A DNA stretch of 51,665 nt, from assembly GCA_937988705.1 (NCBI GenBank), contig CALKIA010000011.1, positions 1-51,665 on the forward strand. The letters are read 5' to 3'. This document shows, piece after piece, positions 51,034 to 51,665 of the stretch. The notes below the pieces were generated by a model that was not told the DNA's origin, searched no databases, and saw only the letters and a list, made by a program, of their open reading frames with translations. The stretch comes from an uncultured Chloroflexota bacterium (GTDB taxonomy: Bacteria > Chloroflexota > Anaerolineae > Aggregatilineales > Phototrophicaceae). The translations under genes were made by a program, and so were the position numbers. How positions within the stretch are numbered: the first letter of the stretch is position 1; each line of letters starts with the position of its first letter.

Positions 51034-51665
51034 CAACTCGTGCAAATGGAAGAACTTTACACCCGCATCCGCGCCACTGCTTCCGCCTGCTGGCTCTGGC
51101 TCGCCTTCGACCCGGTGACCAAAGCCAGCCCCTCCCTCCACCTGGGCGGTCGTACCAAAAACGATGCCTTCGCCCTCGTCCATGACTTCCAGCTCCGCCT
51201 TCTGCCGGAGTGTATCCCTGCTGCCACCACTGAAGGTCTTCGCAGTTACTTCTATGCCCTGACGGCGCACTTCGGATTTTGGTTCCGTCCGCCCAACGCC
51301 CGTACCGACCACTGGCAACCCAGTTCTGACCTACACTATGGTCAGCTCGTCAAACGCAAAAACAAGCGCCACATCACCTTCACGCATACACGCATGCTTT
51401 GGGGTAAACGTCACGAGTTGTTTGCGCGTTTACGTGAAGCCGGACTCCGTCCGCTTATCCAAACCGCCTTCGTCGAGCGCGTCAACCTCACCTTCCGTCA
51501 GTCCGTTGCTTCCCTCTCACGACGCACTTGGGCTTATGCGCAAACCGAGCGTCATTTACTGCTCTACTGCGAGTGGTTTCGTTTGTACTATCATCTCATT
51601 CGCGCGCATGAGTCCTTAGCACTCGAAGTTCCCGGCTTGAAACAGCGCTGTCGTTCACGTTCACC
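51034..51665 (+). mobile_element. IS copy 3, 5'-truncated and cut by the window edge
   Basis: Similarity to copy 2 starts sharply near 51034 in the middle of the transposase gene and continues to the window edge. The left terminal region and zinc-ribbon part are absent. This copy keeps the central region that copy 2 has lost. Confidence 0.8.
51046..51665 (+). pseudogene. N-terminally truncated IS transposase with altered catalytic acids
   Basis: Frame 1 is open without stop from 51046 to the end of the window (over 200 codons). It gives VQMEELYTRI, WLWLAFDPVTKASPSLHLGG, LPECIPAATTEGLRSYFYAL, TAHFGFWFRPP and AFVERVNLTFRQSVASLSRR. In relatives, as I remember them, the first two catalytic residues are Asp (DEL and TDGL). 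Here both positions read Glu (EEL and TEGL); copy 2 still has DEL. The Glu of FVERVN is present. The missing N-terminus and altered acids suggest it is inactive. Confidence 0.8.

Noticed and set aside
1..51665. tRNA, rRNA, CRISPR array or replication origin
   Set aside because: No cloverleaf with tRNA consensus, rRNA-like stretch, regular direct-repeat array or DnaA-box cluster was seen by eye. The cloverleaf-like element at 15117 lacks tRNA features.

Overview
The window is moderately GC-rich, densely coded bacterial DNA. The mix of genes suggests a member of the Chloroflexota, perhaps a filamentous Anaerolineae-type organism. These genes are a kinase/HTH/STAND/WD40 giant, a MalT-type LuxR activator, cohesin/dockerin secreted proteins, a TPR-CHAT protein beside an ECF-like sigma factor, and a transposase family whose relatives I associate with that phylum. 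No rRNA, tRNA or marker gene is present, so this assignment is an inference from gene style only.

Layout. (1) 1-3469, plus strand: end of a sugar uptake and sugar-acid catabolism operon, with a MalF-MalG fused permease cut by the left edge, an enolase-superfamily dehydratase and an RraA-like aldolase-family protein. (2) 3484-3905: relic of an insertion sequence (IS) and a terminator. (3) 9922-4046, minus strand: five overlapping or closely spaced genes for secreted proteins built from cohesin-like and dockerin-like modules, one with a membrane anchor and none with a recognisable catalytic domain. (4) 10400-15046, plus: a pseudokinase, LuxR HTH, STAND NTPase, membrane helix and 14 WD40 repeats in one polypeptide. 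(5) 15055-15231: a solo IS end and a 115-bp element that can fold as a cloverleaf. (6) 21338-15271, minus: sigma factor, zinc-finger anti-sigma-like protein, TPR-CHAT (caspase-like) protein and cytosolic subtilisin-like protease in one apparent operon. (7) 24133-21563, minus: a small LuxR regulator and a secreted repeat protein.

(8) 24341-33239, plus: a seven-gene operon of mostly unrecognised proteins. It has an acidic-leader protein with a hydrophobic core, an HExxH metallopeptidase, two unknowns, a protein with nine exact 10-residue repeats and a nuclease-like C-terminus, a peptidoglycan-binding/OmpA/DUF4056-like protein and an amidohydrolase. None of the large members has a normal Sec signal. 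This is the best candidate for an undescribed system in the window, possibly an exported effector locus. (9) 33324-34482: a second, internally deleted IS copy. (10) 34483-49451: a peptide or amino-acid utilisation region. It holds an FAD amine/amino-acid oxidase and an M14 carboxypeptidase divergent from a MalT-like regulator. The regulator is followed by an oligopeptide ABC transporter (binding protein and two permeases, no ATPase in view) with two S9 family proteins, an isochorismatase-type hydrolase and a DUF885 peptidase between its parts. (11) An M32 carboxypeptidase on the minus strand, then a third IS copy running off the right edge.

All function calls come from motifs read by eye. No database search was run.
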